A stretch of DNA of 45,847 bases from Aedoeadaptatus coxii. Its GTDB lineage: Bacteria; Bacillota; Clostridia; Tissierellales; Peptoniphilaceae. The stretch is taken from assembly GCF_903819215.1 (NCBI RefSeq), contig NZ_CAIJCT010000012.1, one strand, 5' to 3'. The position numbers and the translations under genes are program-made. The notes beneath the pieces were generated by a model. It ran no database searches. It was not told where the DNA came from and saw only the letters and a program-made list of their open reading frames with translations. How positions within the stretch are numbered: position 1 is the stretch's first letter; every line of letters starts with the position of its first letter. Shown piece after piece: positions 1-6,999 of this stretch.

Positions 1-1
1 T

Positions 2-448
2 CAAACAAAGAAACTCTACCTCGATCCATACATGGACCTGTACAATCTTGAAATCATAAGCTACGTTCTCTCCGATCAGCCCAACGGGGTCACCATGCTG
101 CAAGGCTTGGAAGAAGCTATCGAACGCACCAATACCTGCCCCTATCGCCGCACCTTTCACTCCGATCGCGGGTGGGGCTACCAAATGACCGCCTATCAGG
201 CCATGTTAGAAGAACACCACATCTTCCAAAGCATGTCGAGAAAAGGCAACTGCTACGACAACGCACCCATGGAAAACTTCTTCAGTGTACTGAAAAGAGA
301 AATCTACGACAGTTACGTCTACCGAAGCCGACAAGAACTCGTGCGTTCCATCGAACGTTTCATCCACTACTACAACAACGATCGAATCAAAGAAAAGTTA
401 GGAGGATTGAGTCCGAAGCAATACCGTGAACGGATGCAATCTGCATAG
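2..448 (+). CDS. IS3-family transposase OrfB, C-terminal part (cut by window edge)
   Basis: The protein is the catalytic C-terminal part of an rve-type DDE transposase that cuts and joins IS ends. The reading frame is open from base 2 to the TAG at 446-448, so the gene starts before the window. The second catalytic Asp is in HSDRGWGY and the catalytic Glu is in NAPMENFF, with exactly 35 residues between them, the DD(35)E spacing of the IS3 family. The conserved C-terminal YNNDRIKEKLGGLSPKQYRE block is intact. Nothing visible is broken in this part, but the first catalytic Asp is out of sight, so activity cannot be judged. A degraded paralogue follows at 752-1062 in the same direction. Confidence 0.9.
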   Translation, partial: QTKKLYLDPYMDLYNLEIISYVLSDQPNGVTMLQGLEEAIERTNTCPYRRTFHSDRGWGYQMTAYQAMLEEHHIFQSMSRKGNCYDNAPMENFFSVLKREIYDSYVYRSRQELVRSIERFIHYYNNDRIKEKLGGLSPKQYRERMQSA

Positions 449-469
449 AACGAATGTTATGTAAAACAA

Positions 470-498
470 AATCGAGCAAGCGAAATGCTTACTCGATT
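470..498 (-). terminator. IS-borne intrinsic terminator, copy 1 (minus strand)
   Basis: On the minus strand a 12-bp stem (AATCGAGTAAGC paired with GCTTGCTCGATT, one U-G wobble, loop ATTTC) is followed by TTGTTTTAC. This is a good intrinsic terminator for transcription entering from the right. On the plus strand no T-run follows. It lies 39 bp past the stop codon of the minus-strand LDCC gene and is the only visible terminator for it. Confidence 0.65.
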
Positions 499-536
499 AA
501 GTCCAACTTTATGGGGCTACTCTAAAGGACCTTTAC

Positions 537-665
537 TTAGTGGTTTTCTTTTTGGTTCAGAGAGCAGCAATCCAAGGGACCGTCTCCAAAAGATTTCTTA
601 TTTTCGCTGGCCAATTTATTTAAAAAGTGTTTCCATTTGTTCTTAATGGTTTCGGTAAATTTCAT
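537..665 (-). CDS. LDCC-motif putative metal-binding micro-protein
   Basis: A 42-residue basic protein beginning MKFTETIKNKWKHF and containing the block KSFGDGPLDCC near its C-terminus. The adjacent cysteine pair in LDCC, after a short amphipathic Lys-rich helix, matches my recollection of the small Firmicutes family annotated as LDCC motif putative metal-binding protein; its function is unknown and metal binding is assumed from the cysteines. The start is supported by GGAGG placed 7 bases before the ATG at 665. It has no partner in an operon: it is bounded by two IS remnants, and the IS hairpin at 470-498 probably ends its transcript. No convincing promoter was found in the 80 bp upstream. 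The gene is very short, so the call rests on the motif and the ribosome binding site. Confidence 0.72.
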   Translation of the reverse strand: MKFTETIKNKWKHFLNKLASENKKSFGDGPLDCCSLNQKENH

Positions 666-751
666 CGTTTCGCCTCCGTGACGGGTTCATTCTACGTTCG
701 TTCTGTTAATTGATACCAATTTAATGTACACTTTAATCATCGAATGATCCA

Positions 752-1062
752 ACGAAATCTTCCGCACCTTCCACTCCGATCGCGGTTGAGGCTACCAAGT
801 GACCACCTATCAAGCCATGCTGAAAGAACACCACATCTTCCAAAGCAGGTCCAGAAAAGGCAACTGCTACGACAACGCACCCATGGAAAACTTCTTCAGT
901 GTCCTAAAAAGAGAAATCTACGACGGCTACGTCTACCGAAGCCGGCAAGAACTCGTGCAGGCAATCGAACACTTTATCCGCAACTACAACAACGATCGAA
1001 TCAAAGAAAAGTTAGGAGGTCTGAGTCCGAAACAATACCGAGAACGAATGAACGCAGCATAG
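752..1062 (+). pseudogene. IS3-family transposase pseudogene, 5'-truncated with nonsense codon
   Basis: This is a decayed relative of the transposase at 2-448. The HSDRGWGY motif carries a TGG to TGA change at 787-789, so the reading frame stops just after the second catalytic Asp codon. Upstream similarity is lost at about 752 and the first catalytic Asp is absent. Downstream of the nonsense codon the frame is open to TAG at 1060-1062 and keeps the NAPMENFF catalytic Glu and the C-terminal YNNDRIKEKL block. The product cannot be active. Confidence 0.85.
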
Positions 1063-1083
1063 AAGGAATGTTATGTAAAACAA

Positions 1084-1112
1084 AATCGAGCAAGCGAAAT
1101 GCTTACTCGATT
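1084..1112 (-). terminator. IS-borne intrinsic terminator, copy 2 (minus strand)
   Basis: The same stem and T-rich tail as at 470-498 (12-bp stem with one wobble, then TTGTTTTAC on the minus strand). It is the first terminator-like structure after the redox operon, whose last stop codon is at 1152-1154, so the IS has probably supplied or replaced the operon's terminator. Confidence 0.65.
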
Positions 1113-1151
1113 AAGTCCAACTTTATGGGGTCACTCTAGAAGGCCGAATCT

Positions 1152-1754
1152 CTATTTGTTTTCTTTGTCTTTTGCCACGACGTCGTCGATGCGATCTTGG
1201 AGTGCTTTAATTTTATCTTTCGTATCTAAGCTGCCTTGAATGGGGTCGCCGACAATATTGCCGTTTCGATCCACGACGATGGTCGTCGGGAAGGCGAAGA
1301 TGTTGACGATCATGCCGTCGATACCGTCTCCTTCGTCGGGCACGATGTTTTGGTAATTGACGCCTTTGGTTTTAAGGATCTCTTTCGCCTTGTCGTTTTT
1401 ATCTCTTTCCACGAGAAGGCCTTTCAGCGCCACATCTTGATCTTTCCAACCGTCAGCTAATTTTTGCAGCTGCGGCATTTCCTGTACGCAAGCACCGCAA
1501 TCGGTAAACCAGAAATTAACGACGGTGGCAGCGTGTTCTTTAAAGACCGATCCGTCGACCTTGTTGCCGTCTAAATCGGTGCCGGTAAATTCGGGGAAAG
1601 TCTTGGGCATTTCGCCGGTTTGTGCAGCGCTGGCTTCAGTGGAAGTTTTGTCGTTGTTCCCTTTATTGTCCTCTTTTTTGCCGCAAGCCGTAACGGGTAC
1701 GGCGAGAGCCAAGGCCAAAAGGACGACGGTGATCTTTTTTAAATTCAATTTCAT
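1152..1754 (-). CDS. TlpA/ResA-like thioredoxin-fold lipoprotein
   Basis: A 200-residue secreted lipoprotein with a thioredoxin fold, expected to act as a disulfide reductase or thiol-redox protein outside the membrane. A hydrophobic signal segment ends in a lipobox VTAC (lipidated Cys at about residue 24), followed by a polar linker. The thioredoxin core has FWFTDCGAC (CXXC of sequence CGAC, about residues 86-89) and the cis-proline strand AFPTTIVVD. I chose the ATG at 1754 because AAGGAG lies 7 bases before it; the ATG at 1760 overlaps the upstream stop codon (ATGA) but leaves almost no gap to the Shine-Dalgarno. The gene is the last of a three-gene operon with a membrane polyferredoxin and a CXXC micro-protein. 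The IS remnant begins 18 bp after its stop. Its substrate is unknown. Confidence 0.85.
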   Translation of the reverse strand: MKLNLKKITVVLLALALAVPVTACGKKEDNKGNNDKTSTEASAAQTGEMPKTFPEFTGTDLDGNKVDGSVFKEHAATVVNFWFTDCGACVQEMPQLQKLADGWKDQDVALKGLLVERDKNDKAKEILKTKGVNYQNIVPDEGDGIDGMIVNIFAFPTTIVVDRNGNIVGDPIQGSLDTKDKIKALQDRIDDVVAKDKENK

Positions 1755-1756
1755 TT

Positions 1757-2647
1757 TCATTCTCCTTCTTTACATTCTTTTAAATTCTTTTGTCCGCCTG
1801 CATTCATACAAGACCATGTGGAGGAAATAGCGTCTACCGGGCAAGCCTCTATGCAATCGCCACAGCGAATACATTCCCGCTCCCTTTCCCCTTTGTAGAT
1901 GGACACGTCCATAGGGCAAATTTTCTCACACTTTCCACATCCGATGCAAGCATTACTTACATTCAGCTGCATAAAAGAAAGCTTATTAAATAGAGAGTAA
2001 AAGGCGCCCAAGGGACAAATCCATTTGCAAAACGGGCGGTACATAAGGATCGATAGGATCGTGACGACGATCAGAGTGGCAAGCTTTAAATTAAAGAGGG
2101 ACCCGAAGGCCGTGCGCATGGACGGGCGGACGAGGGAAATGGGAAGGGCGCCTTCCAAAATTCCCTGAGGGCAAATATATTTGCAGAAATAAGGCATGCT
2201 CATGCCCGTTTCATCTACAATGAACACGCCGAGCAACCACACGACGACGATCATAATAATATATTTTAAGTACGTAAGGGCTTTAAGTTTCTTTGTCGAA
2301 AATTTCGGCGTGGGCAGTTTGTGGAGTAAATCCTGAAACCAACCGAAGGGACATAAAAATCCGCAGACGAAGCGCCCGAGCATGACGCCTATTAAAATTA
2401 AGATACCTGTTATATAGTAAGAAAACTTAAAAGAAGACGAGCCCACCACCGCTTGAAACGCTCCTACGGGGCAGGCACCGGTAGCCGCCGGGCAGGAATA
2501 ACAGTTTAGCCCGGGCACGCAAGCGCGTTTTAAAGATCCGGTATAGAGCTTTCCGCTCGCAAAATTTCCCACATGAGGATTGGTAGCAAGGGTTGCCAAT
2601 CCCTGGAGCCAGTTTCTTCTTTTAAATAGTTTGTTCGATAACTTCAT
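1757..2647 (-). CDS. NapH-like membrane 4Fe-4S polyferredoxin
   Basis: A 296-residue membrane iron-sulfur protein likely to carry electrons between cytoplasm and cell surface. An N-terminal Cys cluster (C43, C49, C52, C59) precedes about three hydrophobic segments (roughly 75-97, 125-145, 187-203). These carry CGFLCP, CKYICP and CKWICPLG motifs typical of the NapH/YccM-like family. Two classical 4Fe-4S ferredoxin motifs follow at residues 234-244 (CIGCGKCEKIC) and 259-269 (CIRCGDCIEAC). The start is one base after the stop of the upstream micro-protein gene, and the stop region overlaps the next gene's first possible ATG by 4 bases, so translation is coupled. I infer that it passes electrons to the TlpA-like partner, a role filled by CcdA-type proteins elsewhere; the donor could be ferredoxin reduced by the neighbouring PFOR. 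Confidence 0.85.
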   Translation of the reverse strand: MKLSNKLFKRRNWLQGLATLATNPHVGNFASGKLYTGSLKRACVPGLNCYSCPAATGACPVGAFQAVVGSSSFKFSYYITGILILIGVMLGRFVCGFLCPFGWFQDLLHKLPTPKFSTKKLKALTYLKYIIMIVVVWLLGVFIVDETGMSMPYFCKYICPQGILEGALPISLVRPSMRTAFGSLFNLKLATLIVVTILSILMYRPFCKWICPLGAFYSLFNKLSFMQLNVSNACIGCGKCEKICPMDVSIYKGERERECIRCGDCIEACPVDAISSTWSCMNAGGQKNLKECKEGE

Positions 2648-2648
2648 C

Positions 2649-2786
2649 TTAGCCGATCCCGATACATTCCAAGCAAATTCTCACGGCTTTCGCAAAAACC
2701 GTATCCACTTCCCCGCGGTACGCTCCGTAAACAATACAAACCGCACCGAGAGCTAAAAGTGAAAAACGTACAAACTGTCGATTCAT
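2649..2786 (-). CDS. CD1871A-like CXXC-motif micro-protein
   Basis: A 45-residue protein with one N-terminal hydrophobic segment (about residues 5-21), the block YGAYRGEVDTV, and a C-terminal CLEC motif (Cys38, Cys41) in VRICLECIGIG. This pattern matches my recollection of the family annotated as CD1871A family CXXC motif-containing protein, found in Clostridia beside 4Fe-4S membrane proteins. The ATG at 2786 has a strong GAGGAGG site. The stop codon is followed after one base by the polyferredoxin start, so it is the first gene of the operon. The CXXC pair may be a redox or metal site at the membrane; no activity is established. It is easy to miss because of its length. Confidence 0.8.
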   Translation of the reverse strand: MNRQFVRFSLLALGAVCIVYGAYRGEVDTVFAKAVRICLECIGIG

Positions 2787-2818
2787 TTTTCCTCCTCGTC
2801 ATTCAATGTTACGTCTAC

Positions 2819-2824
2819 AGTATA
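2819..2824 (-). promoter_or_regulatory. Possible -10 box of the redox operon
   Basis: TATACT on the minus strand lies 33 bp before the operon's first ATG. No good -35 element is found at 15-18 bp, so the call is weak. The 369-bp gap 2787-3155 is AT-rich and holds this box, the PFOR promoter and cre match, and nothing else I recognise. Confidence 0.3.
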
Positions 2825-3044
2825 AAGCCTTTACTTGTGTATTTCCTGTTCTCTCTATGAAAAAATGATTATCGCTTTGTGAAAATCATAAGAGATGCCT
2901 GATGAATTATAGACTATCGCCTTATAATCTATAATGACTATCTCGTATACGTTTAATATTTGAATTCATAACTCTGTTATTCCATAAAATAATGTTTAGT
3001 CTGTGATTTTATAGATTTACCTACCATTTTTGAAATATTATGTA

Positions 3045-3050
3045 TATAAT
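3045..3050 (+). promoter_or_regulatory. Probable -10 box of nifJ
   Basis: A perfect TATAAT sits 105 bp before the nifJ start, preceded by a very AT-rich stretch. No recognisable -35 box is placed at 16-18 bp. Transcription would start near 3057 and give a leader of about 100 nt. Confidence 0.45.
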
Positions 3051-3076
3051 GTTTCCAAGAGCAGAGATCGAATGAG

Positions 3077-3090
3077 TGATAACGTTTTCA
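3077..3090 (+). promoter_or_regulatory. CcpA-type catabolite-responsive element (cre)
   Basis: TGATAACGTTTTCA matches the cre consensus TGWNANCGNTNWCA at every fixed position. It lies within a larger imperfect palindrome, AGTGATAACGTTTTCACT (3075-3092 region). Its place about 20 bp downstream of the expected transcription start suggests repression by a CcpA-type LacI-family regulator through roadblock. The regulator itself is not in the window. Confidence 0.5.
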
Positions 3091-3155
3091 CTTTCGCCTA
3101 TCTCACGCTCACAAAAAGTAAGCATTATACTTAACAGAATGTAAGGAGTGTGTTC

Positions 3156-6100
3156 ATGAGAGAAAAAGTCTATAAGTCTATGGACGGTAACGAAGCGGCG
3201 GCTTATGTATCCTACGCTTTTACCGAAGTAGCTACGATTTATCCTATTACCCCGTCGTCTCCGATGGCGGCATTGGTCGATTCTTGGTCCGCCGATGGAA
3301 AAAAGAACTTATTTGATCAAGAAGTTCGTTTAGTTGAAATGCAAGCAGAAGCCGGTGCAGCCGCAGCACTACACGGCTCCCTGGAAGCGGGCGCTCTCAC
3401 CACCACTTACACCGCTTCCCAAGGTCTCGCCCTCATGATCCCCAGTATGTTCCGTACGGCAGGTTCATTATATCCGGGCGTAATGCACGTAGCGGCGCGT
3501 ACATTAGGTACCCACGTACTTTCGATTTACGGCGATCACTCCGACGTTATGGCGTGCCGCCAAACCGGCTGGGCTATGCTCGCTTCCGCCAATGTGCAAG
3601 ACTGTATGAACCTTGCCGCCGTCGCCCACTTATGTGCCATCGAAGCCAGCGTACCCTTTATGCACTTCTTCGACGGCTTCAGAACTTCTCACGAAATCCA
3701 AAAAGTCGAAGTCATGGATTACGAAGACCTTCGCGACATGCTCAACTGGGATGCCGTTGAACACTTCAAACAAAACGCCATGAATCCGGAACGCCCGAAA
3801 CAAAGAGGGATCGTTCAAAACCCGGACACTTACTTCCAATCCAGAGAAGCCGTCAACGTATTCTACGATCGCATTCCCGAAATCGTAGAAAAATACATGA
3901 ACAAGGTCAACGAATTAAAGGGCACAAACTACAAGCTCTTTAATTACTACGGCGCAGACGACGCGGAATACGTCATCGTCGGCATGGGCTCCGTCAGCGG
4001 CCTCGTACAAGACACGGTAGACAAACTCAATGCCGCCGGCGAAAAAACCGGTTATTTACAAGTTCACCTCTACCGCCCCTTCTCTAAAAAACATTTCTTA
4101 GATGAACTACCGAATACGGTCAAACGCATCGCCGTCATCGACCGTACGAAAGAACCCGGCGGAAGAGAACCCCTCTACCTCGACGTATCCGGCGCCCTTA
4201 ACGGCGTAAAAGACAGACCGGAAATCGTCGGCGGACGCTACGGCCTTTCCTCGAAAGACGTGGATCACGCACAAATTAAAGCCGTCTACGACAACTTAAA
4301 ACAAGCCGAATCCAAAGACGACTTTACGGTCGGTATCGTAGACGATGTTACCTATCGTTCCCTCCCCGTGGATCACAGCTTCCAAATCGAAAATCCGAAG
4401 ATCATTCAATGCAAATTCTGGGGTCTCGGCGGCGACGGTACAGTCGGTGCCAACAAAAACTCCATTAAAATCATCGGCGACAACACGGATATGTATGTTC
4501 AAGCATACTTTGAATACGACGCCAAGAAAACCGGCGGTATTACCAAATCCAATCTCCGCTTCGGCCACGAACCCATTCGTAATTCCAACGCCGTTACCCA
4601 CGGAGACTTCATCGCCTGCCACAACCAAAGCTACATCACCCGCTACGATATCGTCAACGAAATTCGTCCGGGCGGCGTATTCTTGTTGAACACCACGTGG
4701 GACGACGCCACCTTGGCGGAACGCCTCCCCAACAAAGTGAAGAAATACCTGGCGGAAAACGACATTAAATTCTACACCATCGACGCCGTTCACTTGGCGG
4801 AAGAAATCGGCTTAGGTCGTCGTACCAACACGATCTTACAATCCGCATTCTTTAAACTGGCCGAAATCATCCCCATGGATGAAGCCGAACGCTTAATGAA
4901 AGAATTTGCCAAGAAATCCTACGCACACAAAGGCGAAAAAATCGTCAACATGAACTATAAAGCCATCGAAGTGGGATACCAAAACCTCCATCAATTTGAC
5001 GTACCGGCGGAATGGAAAGACCTTACCGTCGTCGAACCGGAAGTCGATCAAACCTTGAGCGAATACGTACGCAACATGATGCTCCCCATTACGGAACTTC
5101 ACGGCGACGATTTGCCCGTATCCGCCTTCAAAGGCTACGAATCCGGCTACATCCCCTTGGGAACATCGAAATACGAAAAACGCGGCATCGCCGTACACGT
5201 ACCCCGTTGGCAACCGGATAACTGTATCCAATGTAACCAATGTTCCTTCGTCTGCCCCCACGCCGTTATTCGCCCCTTCTTACTAAACGAAGAAGAAGTG
5301 AAGAACAAACCGGAAGCATTCCGCACCGTTCCCGCCAAGGGCATTAAGGAATACGAATTCGCCATTCAAGTGGATCCCCTCGACTGTACGGGATGCGGCA
5401 ACTGTATCCAAACCTGCCCGGCAAAAGAAAAAGCCCTCGTATTCGAAGATCTGGAAACACAACTTCCCGAACAAAAGAATTGGGATTACGCCATGACCTT
5501 GTCCCACAAGGAAAACCCGATGAACAAGTTTACCATCAAGGGCAGCCAATTCGAACAACCGCTCCTCGAGTTCTCCGGAGCTTGCGCCGGCTGTTCCGAA
5601 TCCCCCTATGCTAAACTTCTCACCCAACTCTTCGGCGATAGAATGTACATCGCCAACGCTACGGGCTGTTCCCAAGCTTGGGGCTGCGCATTCCCCATCG
5701 CACCTTACACCACAAACTATCAAGGATTCGGCCCGGCATGGTCCAACTTGTTATTTGAAAACAATGCGGAATTCTGCTTAGGTATGTACCTTGCCAATGG
5801 TCAACAACGTGAAAAAGTGACCATGGAACTTGAAAAAGTAAGCAACGCCATCGACGATGCCGACGCTAAGAAAGCATTTAAAGAATGGCTCGACAACTTT
5901 AACGAAGGCGAAGGCACCCGCGAACGTAGCGACGCCGTTATCGCCGCCCTGGAACGCTTAGATCTCGACGGCGAAGCGTTAGAAGCTAAAAACTACGTCC
6001 TCGATCACAAAGCGCAACTCACCAAAAAATCCTTCTGGATGTACGGTGGCGACGGCTGGGCATACGACATCGGCTACGGCGGACTGGACCACGTCCTGGC

Positions 6101-6677
6101 AACAGGGGCAGACGTCAACGTCCTCGTCGTCGACAACGAACTTTACGCCAACACCGGCGGCCAATCCTCCAAGGCTACGCCGAAAGGATCCGTCGTACAA
6201 TTTGCTGCAGCCGGTAAGAAAACCGCTAAGAAAGACCTGGGTCTCTTAGCCATGAGCTACCGCGATATTTACGTCGCAAAAGTTGCCCTCGGCGCCAACA
6301 TGAACCACCTCATTAAAGTTATTAAAGAAGCCGAAGCATACGACGGCCCCTCCCTCATCGTCGCCTACTCGCCCTGTATTAACCACGGCCTCAACAAAGG
6401 CATGATGTATGCAACCCAACAACAAAAAGAAGCCGTCGAAAGTAACTACTGGCAACTATACCACTACAACCCCGAACTCATTAAAGAAGGCAAAAACCCC
6501 TTCATCCTGGATTCCAAAGAACCGACCAAGTCTTACCGCGAATTCATAATGAGCGAAAACCGTTACGCATCCTTACTCCGACGCTCCCCCGAAGAAGGCG
6601 AAGAACTCCTCGACGCATCGGAAGAAGACGCAAGACAAACCTACGAACGCTACAAAGCATTAGCTGAAGACAAATAA
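3156..6677 (+). CDS. nifJ: Pyruvate:ferredoxin (flavodoxin) oxidoreductase, single-chain
   Basis: A 1173-residue homodimeric-type PFOR that converts pyruvate and CoA to acetyl-CoA and CO2 while reducing ferredoxin in the cytoplasm. Visible parts in order: N-terminal pyruvate-binding domain (YPITPSSPMA near residue 30), a middle transketolase-like region, two 4Fe-4S motifs at about residues 690 (CIQCNQCSFVCP) and 745 (CTGCGNCIQTCP), the proximal-cluster cysteines (GACAGCSESP near 808 and ATGCSQAWG), and the thiamine diphosphate site GDGWAYDIGYGG (about 965) with DNELYANTGGQ. Length fits the family. The ATG at 3156 has AAGGAG 7 bases upstream; the in-frame GTG at 3150 overlaps that site and is rejected. 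It stands alone, divergent from the redox operon, with its own terminator and a cre match. Codon use is strongly C-ending, suggesting high expression. Confidence 0.97.
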   Translation: MREKVYKSMDGNEAAAYVSYAFTEVATIYPITPSSPMAALVDSWSADGKKNLFDQEVRLVEMQAEAGAAAALHGSLEAGALTTTYTASQGLALMIPSMFRTAGSLYPGVMHVAARTLGTHVLSIYGDHSDVMACRQTGWAMLASANVQDCMNLAAVAHLCAIEASVPFMHFFDGFRTSHEIQKVEVMDYEDLRDMLNWDAVEHFKQNAMNPERPKQRGIVQNPDTYFQSREAVNVFYDRIPEIVEKYMNKVNELKGTNYKLFNYYGADDAEYVIVGMGSVSGLVQDTVDKLNAAGEKTGYLQVHLYRPFSKKHFLDELPNTVKRIAVIDRTKEPGGREPLYLDVSGALNGVKDRPEIVGGRYGLSSKDVDHAQIKAVYDNLKQAESKDDFTVGIVDDVTYRSLPVDHSFQIENPKIIQCKFWGLGGDGTVGANKNSIKIIGDNTDMYVQAYFEYDAKKTGGITKSNLRFGHEPIRNSNAVTHGDFIACHNQSYITRYDIVNEIRPGGVFLLNTTWDDATLAERLPNKVKKYLAENDIKFYTIDAVHLAEEIGLGRRTNTILQSAFFKLAEIIPMDEAERLMKEFAKKSYAHKGEKIVNMNYKAIEVGYQNLHQFDVPAEWKDLTVVEPEVDQTLSEYVRNMMLPITELHGDDLPVSAFKGYESGYIPLGTSKYEKRGIAVHVPRWQPDNCIQCNQCSFVCPHAVIRPFLLNEEEVKNKPEAFRTVPAKGIKEYEFAIQVDPLDCTGCGNCIQTCPAKEKALVFEDLETQLPEQKNWDYAMTLSHKENPMNKFTIKGSQFEQPLLEFSGACAGCSESPYAKLLTQLFGDRMYIANATGCSQAWGCAFPIAPYTTNYQGFGPAWSNLLFENNAEFCLGMYLANGQQREKVTMELEKVSNAIDDADAKKAFKEWLDNFNEGEGTRERSDAVIAALERLDLDGEALEAKNYVLDHKAQLTKKSFWMYGGDGWAYDIGYGGLDHVLATGADVNVLVVDNELYANTGGQSSKATPKGSVVQFAAAGKKTAKKDLGLLAMSYRDIYVAKVALGANMNHLIKVIKEAEAYDGPSLIVAYSPCINHGLNKGMMYATQQQKEAVESNYWQLYHYNPELIKEGKNPFILDSKEPTKSYREFIMSENRYASLLRRSPEEGEELLDASEEDARQTYERYKALAEDK

Positions 6678-6689
6678 AGATTAGAAGAG

Positions 6690-6724
6690 AAAATGCCTCA
6701 CGACAACGTGGGGCATTTTTTATC
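6690..6724 (+). terminator. nifJ intrinsic terminator
   Basis: Stem AAATGCCTCAC/GTGGGGCATTT around the loop GACAAC, followed by TTTTTT, begins 13 bp after the nifJ stop codon. One G-U pair; otherwise perfect. Confidence 0.85.
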
Positions 6725-6789
6725 TCTAGTATAATGTCTGTTGAAGAGTACTCTTCTTAGTTGAACCAATAGAAATATATTTTTAAGCC

Positions 6790-6828
6790 AAAAGAACCTG
6801 CCACCCTAATGGGCGACAGGTTCTTTTT
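6790..6828 (-). terminator. Terminator after the 3714-residue surface protein gene (bidirectional)
   Basis: Stem GAACCTGTCGCCC/GGGTGGCAGGTTC on the minus strand (13 pairs, two wobbles, loop ATTA) is followed by TTCTTTT; on the plus strand TTCTTTTT follows. It closely resembles the terminator at 30303-30344 in sequence and shape. Between it and the gene end (6840-6999) is an untranslated stretch with a second hairpin (6892-6928) and a segment also present at 30345-30516. Confidence 0.75.
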
Positions 6829-6999
6829 ATGCTCTGGATAGGAATGTTAAACGCTTGTTTCCTAATTTGTATTTAGGTTTGTTGTAAATTCAGCACTCCT
6901 CATCTATGAGCTATCCTTGAGGAATGCTACTGCCACTATGAATGGCAATGGCTTCCACTTTATGGTTTTGGTGAATTTGCGTTTTTATACGCTTCCGTT

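Larger units (their letters stand above)
1..519 (+). mobile_element. IS3-family (IS150-like) element, right-hand part, copy 1
   Basis: This is the 3' part of an insertion sequence; the left part lies outside the window. It contains the C-terminal half of a DDE transposase, a hairpin, and a right end closely matching that of copy 2. The end of copy 2 reads as TGACCCCATAAAGTTGG when viewed inward, typical of IS3/IS150 ends. Copy 1 has two changed bases at that end (GGGGCTA instead of GGGGTCA), which may have disabled it. The exact boundary (about 519) is inferred by comparing the two copies. Confidence 0.75.
752..1133 (+). mobile_element. IS3-family (IS150-like) element remnant, copy 2
   Basis: This is a direct-repeat remnant of the element at 1-519. 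Similarity starts abruptly around 752, inside the transposase catalytic domain, and runs to the right end TTTATGGGGTCA at 1122-1133. The whole left half is missing. The element ends 18 bp before the stop codon of the next minus-strand gene (1152). No target-site duplication can be assigned because the left end is lost. Confidence 0.75.

Noticed and set aside
1..1133. Functional composite transposon carrying the LDCC gene
   Set aside because: Copy 2 lacks its left half and has a nonsense codon, and no complete outer ends or target duplications are visible.
3150..3155. GTG at 3150 as the nifJ start
   Set aside because: It overlaps the AAGGAG ribosome binding site; the ATG at 3156 has the ideal 7-base spacing.
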